48,598 nt of DNA from SYFY01 sp031385325 (GCA_031385325.1 JANNBJ010000071.1:1-48598), one strand, 5' to 3'; numbered from the stretch's first letter, positions 8,774 to 17,183 are shown. The notes: generated by a model not told the origin, from the letters alone. Numbers and translations are program-made.

Positions 8774-9978
8774 GAACCCGGTTTGGATGACTTGGTGAGG
8801 ATGCCGTTGAATTCGGCTTGAGTGATTTCTGCGACGAGCGCGTTTCCGTAGACATTGAAATGCCCATCCAGCAGAAACACGGTGTCGGCATCGACCTCTC
8901 GCTCACTGAATGGAATTGTCAGATCTACATACCGAAGACCTTCTGCTTCGAGAAAGGTTCGCACCTCGCTGTGCCAGCCACGATCCGTTACGTGTTCGAT
9001 GGGGGGTATGAGCACCACTCCGAGCCCGGCACCCGCAGCTTTCGCGTCTGCATTGAGGTCGAGCAAAGCCTGCTTGTTTTCTACGGCGATCGGGTTGTCC
9101 GAGTACCAGAGTCGACCGTCTTTTTCGATTTGCACGTCATAGATCGAGTCGGCGTCCGCCGGGGCACTCGTGGCGAGGCGTACGTCCAGCTGGGATGGCT
9201 TGTGGCGCAGTTTGTCCCAAGCCCATTTTGCGAGATTGACGGTGAGTGAGTAGTTGAACAGGAAATTGCGTGACGAGCGCATGTGCCACGGAACGGGATC
9301 CGGTTTGCGGTTGACCCGCTCACGCACTGCTTTGACCAGTGTATCGTTGTCGATGACGACAGGATTTCCCTGTGCATCGATCTTCTTGTTATCAACCTGC
9401 CAGCCGTCGATCACGGTTGAGTGAGGAAAATAATGGTCGTTGGCGATGTCATTCAGATACCAGTACACCAACATGGCGTCCGGTGCCTGGTGAATTTCGG
9501 TTTCTATTTCGCGAAGCTTCAGCAGTTGATGCCGTTGACCCGAATGGGTAACCCCACACTTCAAAACTGTCCGACCGAGAGACTTCTCCAGCAGGACGCC
9601 AAACTTGTCCTCGAAGGGCGCATATCCCCAGGCATAGCTGTCGCCAACAAGATAGATGTAGCCGTTGGTCAGATCCGGCTCCGTATCGAAACAGCCGAGA
9701 CTGTTCGACCAGATCGGATAGGTTTCACCTTCAACCCAGTGTTCTGCCTTTACGTTGCGTCCAATGTCAAAGCCGCGCTCTGTGTTGGCCACAAAGTAGT
9801 TGTGTGGGTAGGTTCCACGTCCGGCAAAACCATGTGGATTGGCAGAAACCCGATAGTCGGGAAACTGATCCACGTATCGGATAGGTGCAAGATGAAATGC
9901 CACCACGTCCGTAAGCAGAAGCGTTGCGGCAACCGCAACGCCCATGCCTAGAGCTGACTTGATGAGTTTGAGTAGCAC
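8770..9978 (-). CDS. Membrane-anchored SGNH/GDSL hydrolase-like protein, paralogue of the 3131-4405 product
   Basis: About 402 residues: a membrane anchor near the start (VAVAATLLLTDVVAF), then an SGNH domain with GDSYAWGYAPF (Ser near 114-116), GVTHSGQRHQL, YLNDIANDHY (Asn about 176-178), and DGHFNVYG near 371-375. The D-x-H-F-N arrangement and the shared SN-LGCFD and KCGV blocks make it a clear paralogue of the gene at 3131-4405. The start is either GTG 9978 or TTG 9984; neither has a strong ribosome-binding site, and a hairpin at 9986-10004 sits immediately upstream. Its end overlaps the SGNH-TPR gene by four bases. It is a likely O-acyl esterase or acyltransferase acting outside the inner membrane. 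Confidence 0.82.
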   Translation of the reverse strand: MLLKLIKSALGMGVAVAATLLLTDVVAFHLAPIRYVDQFPDYRVSANPHGFAGRGTYPHNYFVANTERGFDIGRNVKAEHWVEGETYPIWSNSLGCFDTEPDLTNGYIYLVGDSYAWGYAPFEDKFGVLLEKSLGRTVLKCGVTHSGQRHQLLKLREIETEIHQAPDAMLVYWYLNDIANDHYFPHSTVIDGWQVDNKKIDAQGNPVVIDNDTLVKAVRERVNRKPDPVPWHMRSSRNFLFNYSLTVNLAKWAWDKLRHKPSQLDVRLATSAPADADSIYDVQIEKDGRLWYSDNPIAVENKQALLDLNADAKAAGAGLGVVLIPPIEHVTDRGWHSEVRTFLEAEGLRYVDLTIPFSEREVDADTVFLLDGHFNVYGNALVAEITQAEFNGILTKSSKPGS

Positions 9979-9985
9979 GCACAAA

Positions 9986-10004
9986 GTGGCGCCTTCGGCG
10001 CCAC
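9986..10004 (-). promoter_or_regulatory. Intercistronic hairpin between DUF5989 and SGNH genes
   Basis: A perfect 8-base stem, GTGGCGCC / GGCGCCAC with a 3-base loop, lies in the 30-base gap after the DUF5989 stop and directly before the SGNH start. Read on the minus strand it is followed by TTTG. It could act as a partial terminator, an RNA-processing or stabilising element, or a block on the next gene's translation start. It is the only real gap in an otherwise overlapping gene train. Confidence 0.4.
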
Positions 10005-10008
10005 CGCT

Positions 10009-10161
10009 CTAGAACAACGTGTAGATAAAGGGCGCTACTGCAGAACCCTGAGACAAGACAATGAGCCCACCCAGTAGCAACATCACGATGACGATCGGGG
10101 CCAGCCAGAATTTCTTCCTGACTCGCATGAACGTCCAGAGATCCTTGATCAAATCCAACAT
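10009..10161 (-). CDS. DUF5989 family small membrane protein (50 residues)
   Basis: A 50-residue protein, easily missed because of its size. It begins MLDLIKDLWTFMRVRKKFW, has one strongly hydrophobic helix (about residues 19-37), and ends LSQGSAVAPFIYTLF, the conserved C-terminus of the DUF5989 family. Members are known to sit beside SxtJ-like proteins and carbamoyltransferases, exactly as here. Its ATG shares one base with the SxtJ stop (TGATG), a strong sign of translational coupling. The basic patch RVRKK before the helix suggests a cytoplasmic N-terminus. The function is unknown; a small subunit of a membrane complex with SxtJ is a fair inference. Confidence 0.88.
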   Translation of the reverse strand: MLDLIKDLWTFMRVRKKFWLAPIVIVMLLLGGLIVLSQGSAVAPFIYTLF

Positions 10162-10571
10162 CAGAATGGCCTCGTCAGCAAATTAGGGGCGTCAGGATCC
10201 TGCACGACACGATAGGTCGTTTGTGTCTCGTCCAGTTTCCGTTGCATGGGATCCTTTCCAAATGCTCGCATCATTAAGCCCATCGGAAAAATCACTACGT
10301 AGAACACGATGCCCATGACGATCGGCGTTGTAATCTTGCTCAGCAGCAGACCAAATTTCATCCAGTTGGTGTACACCGGCCGCAAGCTGGTCGGATGGAT
10401 CAGGCCCCAGGCACCAAGTACGCCACCAAGCACCCACGGCCAGCGAGGAATGCCCACTTCCAGCAACCACGGAAAGAACAATCCGAACAGCACCAGTATG
10501 ATGGCGCCGGTAGTCAGGCCGAAAGAACGCAGTCCCTTCGCATCCAGTTCTGGAATCTCGTGATTTGCCAT
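10161..10571 (-). CDS. SxtJ family membrane protein
   Basis: About 136 residues, matching the SxtJ family first named in saxitoxin clusters. It opens with HEIPELDAKGLRSFGLTTG, has hydrophobic segments near residues 19-35, 40-54 and 77-100, and ends with a soluble tail (DETQTTYRVVQDPDAPNLL). The ATG at 10571 fits the family start; a TTG at 10580 would add three residues and overlap the carbamoyltransferase stop by four bases. It lies between the carbamoyltransferase and the DUF5989 gene, the conserved order. No biochemical function is established for SxtJ. A membrane platform or partner for carbamoyl transfer is inference from its constant neighbours. Confidence 0.87.
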   Translation of the reverse strand: MANHEIPELDAKGLRSFGLTTGAIILVLFGLFFPWLLEVGIPRWPWVLGGVLGAWGLIHPTSLRPVYTNWMKFGLLLSKITTPIVMGIVFYVVIFPMGLMMRAFGKDPMQRKLDETQTTYRVVQDPDAPNLLTRPF

Positions 10572-10576
10572 ATTGA

Positions 10577-12415
10577 TCAATCCAGCTCGAATTCGGTTTT
10601 CCAGGAACCATCATCGGGCATTTCCGGTTGGTCCTGTTTTCGCATGAGGTAGTTTTCAACCACCAGATAGTCCATCTCCGTTCGCATGAAACAGCGATAG
10701 GCATCATCTGGTGTATTGACGATCGGTTCGCCACGTACGTTGAAGGAAGTATTTACGAGCACCGGGCATCCGGTTCGCTCATTAAACGCCTTGAGGAGTG
10801 CATGGTATCTGGGATTTGAATGCGTGTGCACCGTCTGCACGCGGGCTGAGTAATCCACATGGGTGATTGCAGGCAGCTCGGAACGTGGCACGTTCAGCTT
10901 GGCGATGCCAAACAGTTTTTGTTCCTCGTCCGTCATGGCGATACGTTTCGACTCTTCAATCGGTGCAACGATCAGCATGTACGGGCTGCAGTGATTGAGC
11001 TTGAAGTACTCCGATGCGTGTTCGGCAAGCACCGAGGGAGCAAAAGGTCGAAATGACTCGCGATATTTGATCTTGAGGTTCATGACCGACTGCATATTCC
11101 GGCTGCGTGGATCACCAATAATCGAGCGTCCGCCAAGTGCACGAGGGCCGAACTCCATTCGACCCTGGAACCAGCCGACGACGCTTTCGCCCTCCAGTGC
11201 CTGGGCCAGGCGAGGCATGAGCTCCGGATCGTCCAGCCGTTCGTAGACCGCGCCACGCGCATCGAGCTGCTGGCGGATGTCAGCATCTTTCCAGCGTGGT
11301 CCCAGATAGGAACCCTTCATGGCGTCAGTCTTCACTGGCGTCCGCGGTTGATCAAGGTGCTCATGCCAGACTGCCAGCGCAGCGCCCAGCGCGCCACCGG
11401 CGTCACCGGCGGCTGGCTGTATCCAGATATCCTTGAACGGGCCTTCTCGAAGCAGTCGACCGTTGGCCACACAGTTCAGCGCCACACCACCTGCAAGACA
11501 CAGATAATCTGCTTTGAGTTCTTTGTGAACGGTGTGCGCCAATTTGAGCACGATGTCTTCGGTAACCACCTGGATTGATGCAGCGATGTCCATTTCCCGT
11601 TGTGCGATGGGCGTTTCGGACTTCCTTGCAGGTCCGCCGAACAGTGCGGCAAACCTGTCGTTGGTCATGGTCAAACCGTTGGCATAGTTGAAGTACTGCA
11701 TGTCCATGCGGAATGTACCGTCATCCTTGACGTCGATCAGCTTGTCATAGATGAGATCGACATACTTCGGTACCCCATACGGAGCCAGACCCATCAATTT
11801 GTATTCACCCGAATTGACCTTGAATCCGGTGAAGTAAGTAAATGCGGAGTAGAGCAGACCGAGAGAGTGCGGGAAGTCGATTTCCCATTGTGGTGTCAGC
11901 TTGTTGCCTTCACCGAGCCACACGGAACTGGTTGCCCACTCACCAACGCCATCCAGACACATCACCGCAGCGCGTTGATACGGGCTCGGGAAAAAAGCAG
12001 AAGCTGCGTGTGATTGATGATGCTGGGTAAACAGAATTGGCTTGACCTGTTTTGGTTTGCAGCCAATGAGTTCGGCCATTTCCTTTTTCAGCAGGTCTTT
12101 CAGGAACAGCTTTTCTCTCAACCAGACTGGCATTGCGGTCAGGAATGAGCGAAAACCACTCGGTGCGTAGGCCAGGTAGGTTTCCAGTAACCGTTCGAAC
12201 TTGAGCAGTGGTTTGTCGTAGAAGACGACATGATCGACATCGGCGACGGTTATGCCTGCTTCCTGAACGCAATAGTTGATCGCGTTTTTGGGAAAATTGG
12301 GATCGTGTTTCTTGCGTGTAAATCGTTCTTCCTGCGCCGCAGCAATGATGTCTCCATCCTTGACCAAAGCGGCCGCGCTGTCGTGGTAGTACGCGGAGAT
12401 GCCCAGTATGTACAT
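10577..12415 (-). CDS. Carbamoyltransferase (NodU/CmcH family)
   Basis: A 612-residue cytoplasmic enzyme that should transfer the carbamoyl group of carbamoyl phosphate to a hydroxyl, via carbamoyl-adenylate. It opens with the Kae1-like fold MYILGISAYYHDSAAAL. The metal-binding H-x-x-x-H is in TQHHQSHAASAFF (about 132-136) and a further Asp in CLDGVGEW (about 155). LAGGVALNCVANG follows, and the C-terminal domain has GPRALGGRSI and VNTSFNVRGEPIV. Length is normal for NodU, CmcH and TobZ relatives. It is the first gene of the leftward train, with SxtJ, DUF5989, SGNH genes and a sulfatase downstream, and carAB transcribed divergently. This context points to modification of an envelope or exported molecule rather than an antibiotic, since no biosynthetic gene cluster is seen. 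Confidence 0.93.
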   Translation of the reverse strand: MYILGISAYYHDSAAALVKDGDIIAAAQEERFTRKKHDPNFPKNAINYCVQEAGITVADVDHVVFYDKPLLKFERLLETYLAYAPSGFRSFLTAMPVWLREKLFLKDLLKKEMAELIGCKPKQVKPILFTQHHQSHAASAFFPSPYQRAAVMCLDGVGEWATSSVWLGEGNKLTPQWEIDFPHSLGLLYSAFTYFTGFKVNSGEYKLMGLAPYGVPKYVDLIYDKLIDVKDDGTFRMDMQYFNYANGLTMTNDRFAALFGGPARKSETPIAQREMDIAASIQVVTEDIVLKLAHTVHKELKADYLCLAGGVALNCVANGRLLREGPFKDIWIQPAAGDAGGALGAALAVWHEHLDQPRTPVKTDAMKGSYLGPRWKDADIRQQLDARGAVYERLDDPELMPRLAQALEGESVVGWFQGRMEFGPRALGGRSIIGDPRSRNMQSVMNLKIKYRESFRPFAPSVLAEHASEYFKLNHCSPYMLIVAPIEESKRIAMTDEEQKLFGIAKLNVPRSELPAITHVDYSARVQTVHTHSNPRYHALLKAFNERTGCPVLVNTSFNVRGEPIVNTPDDAYRCFMRTEMDYLVVENYLMRKQDQPEMPDDGSWKTEFELD

Positions 12416-12882
12416 GGCTTAAACACTTCTCACTGTTGTTGGTGACATCGCTCAGCAATCAGGGAGACAGAAAACAACAGGTGGCATGTGATTGTCTTCC
12501 ATGACGCTGGAACCTCTGTTCAGAGTTGATCAAAGCTGATTCGAGCAGTGGCCATGATAGCCGCTCCTTCCATCGGATGAACTTGATGGAAGTAACAGTT
12601 TGTGCGAACAACGTAACGAGAGGGTAGGTTCAACTGAGTTATTGCCAAAACAACGCATCTTACTTGCAAAAAAACCTCCTCGTAACGACCTGAGCATCGT
12701 TGGTGCGTTCGCAGATTTGTTATGAAGGAAGGAGCACGACCCTGGTGTGGGCTTACCCACTCATTCGCGAAACTCCGGTAAGTTGATGAGAACGTTCCGA
12801 TCTCTGCTGTCATTCACATAAGTTGTCGGGCGCATTCTATATAGTAAGGGCGTTGCACAGAGTGCTTTCAAGGACTAATAAC
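12416..12882. promoter_or_regulatory. Divergent intergenic region between carbamoyltransferase train and carAB
   Basis: This 467-base region holds no convincing gene and must contain promoters for both directions. On the left side an inverted repeat (CTGTTGTT 12433-12440 / AACAACAG 12473-12480) lies 20-65 bases before the carbamoyltransferase start. A direct repeat CGTAACGA occurs at 12612-12619 and 12681-12688, with partly complementary flanks. A small hairpin GTGGG-CTTA-CCCAC lies further right. I see no riboswitch I can name. These repeats are candidate regulator sites, not proven ones. Confidence 0.45.
12813..12845 (+). promoter_or_regulatory. Possible carA promoter
   Basis: TTCACA at 12813-12818 and an AT-rich TATATAGT at 12838-12845 could serve as -35 and -10 elements for carA. 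The spacing is 19 bases, so the match is weak. The TATA-like block is 38 bases before the carA ATG, a sensible distance for a short leader. Confidence 0.25.
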
Positions 12883-13956
12883 ATGCGGTTGATTCTGGAC
12901 GACGGTACGGAACTGGAAGGAGTTTCGTTCGGCGCCAATCGCGCGGTGCGCGGTGAAGTTGTGTTCAACACCGGCATGAGCGGATATGTCGAGACACTGA
13001 CGGATCCTTCGTATCGTGGGCAGATTCTGGTCATGACTTATCCTTCGATCGGCAATTACGGAGTGCCGGGTGACCGTTGTGGTCAGAGCATTGCCGGGCC
13101 GTTCGAGTCCTCGCGCATTCAGGTACAGGGTCTGATTGTCCAATCTTATTCCGAGAGCTTCAGTCACCATCGCGCGCAGCGTTCCCTGGGCGACTGGCTC
13201 AAGAGTCAGGGCATTCCCGGAATCAGCCGGATCGACACACGGTTTCTCACCCGTCATTTGCGCGAAGCCGGCACCATGCCCGGACATCTTCTGCAGGATT
13301 GTGGCCCACACTCGTTGGTTGCGTCAGCCACGTCGGTCGAGATGACCACTGACGTCTTCCGTCAGGTCGCGCCTGCCGCAACACATCGGTATGAGGGTGG
13401 AAGACAGACCGTACTGCTGGTCGATGTCGGCGCCAAGGACAACATCGTGCGCGCTCTGCTGGATCGAGGTGTCTCGGTGCTTCGCGCCCCTTGGCATGCG
13501 GACCTGCTGAGTTACTGGCCCGAAGTCGATGGTGTACTGATTGGTAATGGCCCAGGTGACCCTGCAAATCTCTGGGAATTGACCGACCAGGTCAAGGAAA
13601 TGCTGCGCCGTGCAGACAAACCAGTGTTTGGCATTTGTCTTGGCAACCAGATTCTGGCACTGGCTGCAGGAGCGAAAACCTTCAAGCTTCCATACGGACA
13701 CCGCGGTCTGAACCAGCCCGTCCAGGATTTGCTTACCAGACGATCCTTCATTACCAGCCAGAATCATGGCTATGCCGTGGACAACGACACGTTGCCGCAG
13801 GGTTGGGAGCCGTGGTTCGTGAACATCAACGACGGTACGAATGAAGGTATCCGGTCACGTCGTCTGCCGTTCTTCGGTGTGCAGTTCCATCCTGAAGCGA
13901 CACCTGGCCCAACCGATACCGCCTATCTTTTTGACGACTTCGTCAACCAGCTGTAA
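12883..13956 (+). CDS. carA: Carbamoyl-phosphate synthase small (glutaminase) subunit
   Basis: A 357-residue glutamine amidotransferase subunit that hydrolyses glutamine and passes ammonia to CarB. The N-terminal CPSase domain (LILDDGTELEGVSFGA, VVFNTGMSGYVETLTDPSY) is followed by a class I amidotransferase domain with the catalytic Cys in GICLGNQ (about 252) and His-x-Glu in FHPEA (336, 338). Start ATG 12883 has AAGGA upstream; an in-frame start further left would add an unconserved leader. The protein, with ILVMTYPSIGNYGVP and RHLREAGTM, recalls animal CAD/CPS II more than E. coli CarA. It is followed by carB after 20 bases and faces the carbamoyltransferase train, so it may feed that pathway as well as or instead of arginine and pyrimidine synthesis. 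Confidence 0.93.
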   Translation: MRLILDDGTELEGVSFGANRAVRGEVVFNTGMSGYVETLTDPSYRGQILVMTYPSIGNYGVPGDRCGQSIAGPFESSRIQVQGLIVQSYSESFSHHRAQRSLGDWLKSQGIPGISRIDTRFLTRHLREAGTMPGHLLQDCGPHSLVASATSVEMTTDVFRQVAPAATHRYEGGRQTVLLVDVGAKDNIVRALLDRGVSVLRAPWHADLLSYWPEVDGVLIGNGPGDPANLWELTDQVKEMLRRADKPVFGICLGNQILALAAGAKTFKLPYGHRGLNQPVQDLLTRRSFITSQNHGYAVDNDTLPQGWEPWFVNINDGTNEGIRSRRLPFFGVQFHPEATPGPTDTAYLFDDFVNQL

Positions 13957-13976
13957 ACCCGAGAAAAGGAGTTCCA

Positions 13977-16900
13977 ATGTACGGCGCTTACCTGCCCAGT
14001 AAACCGAAGTGTGTGCTCGTCCTCGGGTCCGGGGCTTTGCAGATCGGCCAGGCTGGGGAGTTTGATTACTCCGGTTCGCAGGCTTTGAAAGCCATGCGGG
14101 AAGAAGGCATCTCGACGGTCCTGATCAACCCCAACATTGCCACGATTCAAACCAGTGAAGGTCTGGCTGACAGGATTTATCTGGCGGCGGTGACCCCTGA
14201 ATTTGTCGAGCAGATCATCGTCAAGGAACAGGTCGACGCGCTGTTACTAGCCTTTGGCGGCCAGACTGCACTGAACTGTGGAATAGCGTTGCACGACCGA
14301 GGCATCCTTGAGCGACACGGGGTGCGAGTGCTGGGCACACCTGTAGAAGTCATCCGCACCACAGAAGATCGGCAGCTTTTCAAGGACACGCTGGCTCAGA
14401 TCGACGTCAAGTCACCACGCAGTTTTGCCTGCAACAACATCGAAGCAGCCCGAGAAGCGGCTGGTGTGATTGGTTTGCCCATCATGTTGCGTGGCGCGTT
14501 TGCGCTCGGCGGCAAGGGCAGTTCCTACGTCGATTGTGTTGAAGATCTCGAACCCGCACTGGTTCGTGCTTTCAATGACGGTGCTCAGCAAGTGCTGGTT
14601 GAAGAGGGACTACGTGGCTGGAAGGAAATCGAATACGAGGTTGTGCGTGATGCTCGCGACAACTGCATCACGGTCTGCAACATGGAGAATTTCGATCCGC
14701 TTGGCATCCATACCGGTGAGTCCATTGTCGTCGCGCCGTCACAGACGCTCAACGACGAGGAGTACCAGATGCTCCGGACCATCGCCACCAGGACCATCCG
14801 GCACTTGGGGATCGTTGGCGAGTGCAACATTCAGTATGCCCTCGATCCGCTGAGCAACGATTACCGGGTGATTGAGGTCAACGCGCGGCTGTCACGCTCG
14901 AGTGCGCTGGCGAGCAAGGCAACTGGCTACCCACTCGCGTATGTTGCTGCAAAGCTCTCGCTGGGTTACTCGCTGCCAGACATCTCAAACAGCATCACTC
15001 GCCGAACCAGTGCATTTTTCGAGCCTGCGCTCGACTACATGGTCTGCAAGATGCCGCGCTGGGATCTGAAGAAATTTGCTGGTGCGACGGTTGAAATCGG
15101 CAGTGAGATGAAGAGTGTTGGCGAAGTAATGGCCATCGGCCGCAATTTTGCCGAAGTGCTGCAAAAGGCGCTGCGCATGCTCGACATTGGCGTAGATGGT
15201 CTGGACACCAGCAACTACGGTGAAATTGTCGATCTGGCTCGCGATCTGCGACCAACGCCGAGGCGACCGTTTGCTATTGCCGCAGCTTTGAAACAAGGCT
15301 ATTCGGTTGAAGAAATTCACCAGCACACCCGCATTGATCGCTGGTTTCTCGAGCATTTGCGCAAGATTGTCCAGATCGAGCAGGATCTGGTCGCTGACGG
15401 CAGCGATGTGTCCGAGGCATTGTTGAAAGACGCCAAGCGACACGGCTTTGCCGATGCGGCGATTGCCCGCATGACTGACCAGAGCGAACACAGCGTTCGA
15501 GCTCAGCGAAAATCGTTGGGCATCGTGCCGCACTACAGCCAGATCGATACCCTGGCGGCTGAGTTTCCGGCCGAAACCAATTACCTCTATTCGAGTTATT
15601 CCAGCATCGCCGATGACGTCAAGCCATCGCAACGCCGGAAGCTGTTGGTCCTTGGCTCCGGTTGTTATCGTATTGGCTCGAGCGTCGAGTTCGACTGGTG
15701 TGCGGTGAATGCTGTGAATGCAGCCGCGCGGCTTGGTTACGAGACGATCATGCTCAACTGTAATCCAGAGACGGTGAGCACGGACTACGACACAACGGAC
15801 CAACTGGTCTTCGAAGAAGTCAGTTTTGAATCGGTGTGCGATCTGTGCGAGCGTGAAAAGCCGGATGGCATTATTGTCAGCATGGGCGGGCAATTGCCGA
15901 ACAACCTTGCGCTCAAACTGCACCATGCTGGTCTGCCGATTCTCGGGACCAGTCCGGAAGACATCGATCGCGCTGAAGATCGCCGCAAGTTTTCTTCTCT
16001 GCTGGATGTTCTGGGCATCGATCAACCTGCGTGGCTGCATGTCACGGACATTGGCAAAGCAGACGAGATGGTAACAACGCTTGGTGGATACCCGGTGTTG
16101 GTACGGCCCAGTTATGTGTTGTCCGGCGCGGCGATGAGCGTTGCGCATGAACCGAAGGAACTGGTACGAATCCTGGAACGGGCGAGGATCGTTTCGCCGG
16201 ACCATCCGGTGGTGCTGTCCAAGTTTGAAACGCATGCCCGTGAAGTTGAAATCGACGCGGTTGCCAATCGTGGAGAACTGGTGCATTGGGCGATCAGTGA
16301 ACACGTTGAGGATGCTGGTGTCCACAGTGGCGATGCAACGCTGGTGCTGCCACCGCAGAAACTCTATCTGCCGACCATGCGCAAAGTGCGAGAAATCGCG
16401 GCTCAGTTAGCTCAGGCGCTGCGTATCACCGGGCCTTTCAATGTGCAGTTCCTCGCCAAGCAGAACTGGGTAAAAGTGATCGAATGCAACCTGCGTGCGT
16501 CGCGCAGTCTGCCATTTGTCTCCAAGGTGCTGAACATCAATTTCGCCACCGAAGCGACTCGCTGCATGCTCGGTGCCCAGCCCCTGTTTCCACGAACGGA
16601 TGCGCTGGATCTGGATCATGTGGGCGTGAAGCTGCCGATGTTCTCCTTTTCCCGGTTGCACGGAGCAGACCCATTACTGGGCGTGGAAATGTCGAGTACG
16701 GGTGAAGTTGGATGCATGGGCGACTCGGTACACGAGGCACTGCTGCATGCGCTGCTGGCCACCGGTTTCAAGTTCCCGAAAAAGGGCATCCTCATGTCGT
16801 TGGGTCCTTGGCAGGACAAGTTCTGGTTCAGCGATGACGCCCATACAATCAAGGAAAAACTGAATCTCCCGATCTACGCGACCGCGGGCACCGCCGAGAT

Positions 16901-17171
16901 GTTGAAATCCATTGGTATCGATTGCACCGTCGTCGACAAGGATGCGGAAAGTCTTGCTGTGATGTCCAACGGCGCCGTGGATCTGGTGATCAATATTCCC
17001 AAGGCGTGGGACGAGATGGGACGCCCCGACGGCTTCAATATCCGTCGACGAGCCATCGACGCGGGGATATCGCTGATTACTGATCGAAAGATGGCGGGCG
17101 CCATTGTCGAGGCTCTGCGCTGGATGGATCCGGGTGCGCTCAAGGTGAAGGCCTGGAACGAATTCGTCTGA
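13977..17171 (+). CDS. carB: Carbamoyl-phosphate synthase large subunit
   Basis: A 1064-residue synthetase making carbamoyl phosphate from bicarbonate, ammonia and two ATP. It has two homologous halves. The first runs LGSGALQIGQAGEFDYSG, then an ATP-grasp domain with GWKEIEYEVVRD and EVNARLSRSSALASKATGYP. The second begins LGSGCYRIGSSVEFDWC, with an ATP-grasp domain containing VRPSYVLSGAAM. An MGS-like regulatory domain occupies about residues 935-1064. The start ATG 13977 has AAAAGGAG upstream. The wording of the second half (GSSVEFDWCAVNAVN, MGGQLPNNLALKLH) is strikingly like the synthetase part of animal CAD. E. coli-type CarB differs there. Whether this is the only carB in the genome decides if it is housekeeping or dedicated to the nearby carbamoyltransferase. 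Confidence 0.95.
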   Translation: MYGAYLPSKPKCVLVLGSGALQIGQAGEFDYSGSQALKAMREEGISTVLINPNIATIQTSEGLADRIYLAAVTPEFVEQIIVKEQVDALLLAFGGQTALNCGIALHDRGILERHGVRVLGTPVEVIRTTEDRQLFKDTLAQIDVKSPRSFACNNIEAAREAAGVIGLPIMLRGAFALGGKGSSYVDCVEDLEPALVRAFNDGAQQVLVEEGLRGWKEIEYEVVRDARDNCITVCNMENFDPLGIHTGESIVVAPSQTLNDEEYQMLRTIATRTIRHLGIVGECNIQYALDPLSNDYRVIEVNARLSRSSALASKATGYPLAYVAAKLSLGYSLPDISNSITRRTSAFFEPALDYMVCKMPRWDLKKFAGATVEIGSEMKSVGEVMAIGRNFAEVLQKALRMLDIGVDGLDTSNYGEIVDLARDLRPTPRRPFAIAAALKQGYSVEEIHQHTRIDRWFLEHLRKIVQIEQDLVADGSDVSEALLKDAKRHGFADAAIARMTDQSEHSVRAQRKSLGIVPHYSQIDTLAAEFPAETNYLYSSYSSIADDVKPSQRRKLLVLGSGCYRIGSSVEFDWCAVNAVNAAARLGYETIMLNCNPETVSTDYDTTDQLVFEEVSFESVCDLCEREKPDGIIVSMGGQLPNNLALKLHHAGLPILGTSPEDIDRAEDRRKFSSLLDVLGIDQPAWLHVTDIGKADEMVTTLGGYPVLVRPSYVLSGAAMSVAHEPKELVRILERARIVSPDHPVVLSKFETHAREVEIDAVANRGELVHWAISEHVEDAGVHSGDATLVLPPQKLYLPTMRKVREIAAQLAQALRITGPFNVQFLAKQNWVKVIECNLRASRSLPFVSKVLNINFATEATRCMLGAQPLFPRTDALDLDHVGVKLPMFSFSRLHGADPLLGVEMSSTGEVGCMGDSVHEALLHALLATGFKFPKKGILMSLGPWQDKFWFSDDAHTIKEKLNLPIYATAGTAEMLKSIGIDCTVVDKDAESLAVMSNGAVDLVINIPKAWDEMGRPDGFNIRRRAIDAGISLITDRKMAGAIVEALRWMDPGALKVKAWNEFV

Positions 17172-17183
17172 ATGCGGATCGCG

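Noticed and set aside
12416..12882. Riboswitch or attenuator for carA
   Set aside because: No known riboswitch core could be matched by eye, and no leader peptide rich in Arg codons was found; only short repeats are evident.
14985..16325. 446-codon open frame on the minus strand
   Set aside because: It lies wholly inside carB, antisense to a fully conserved coding sequence, and its translation has no recognisable domains.
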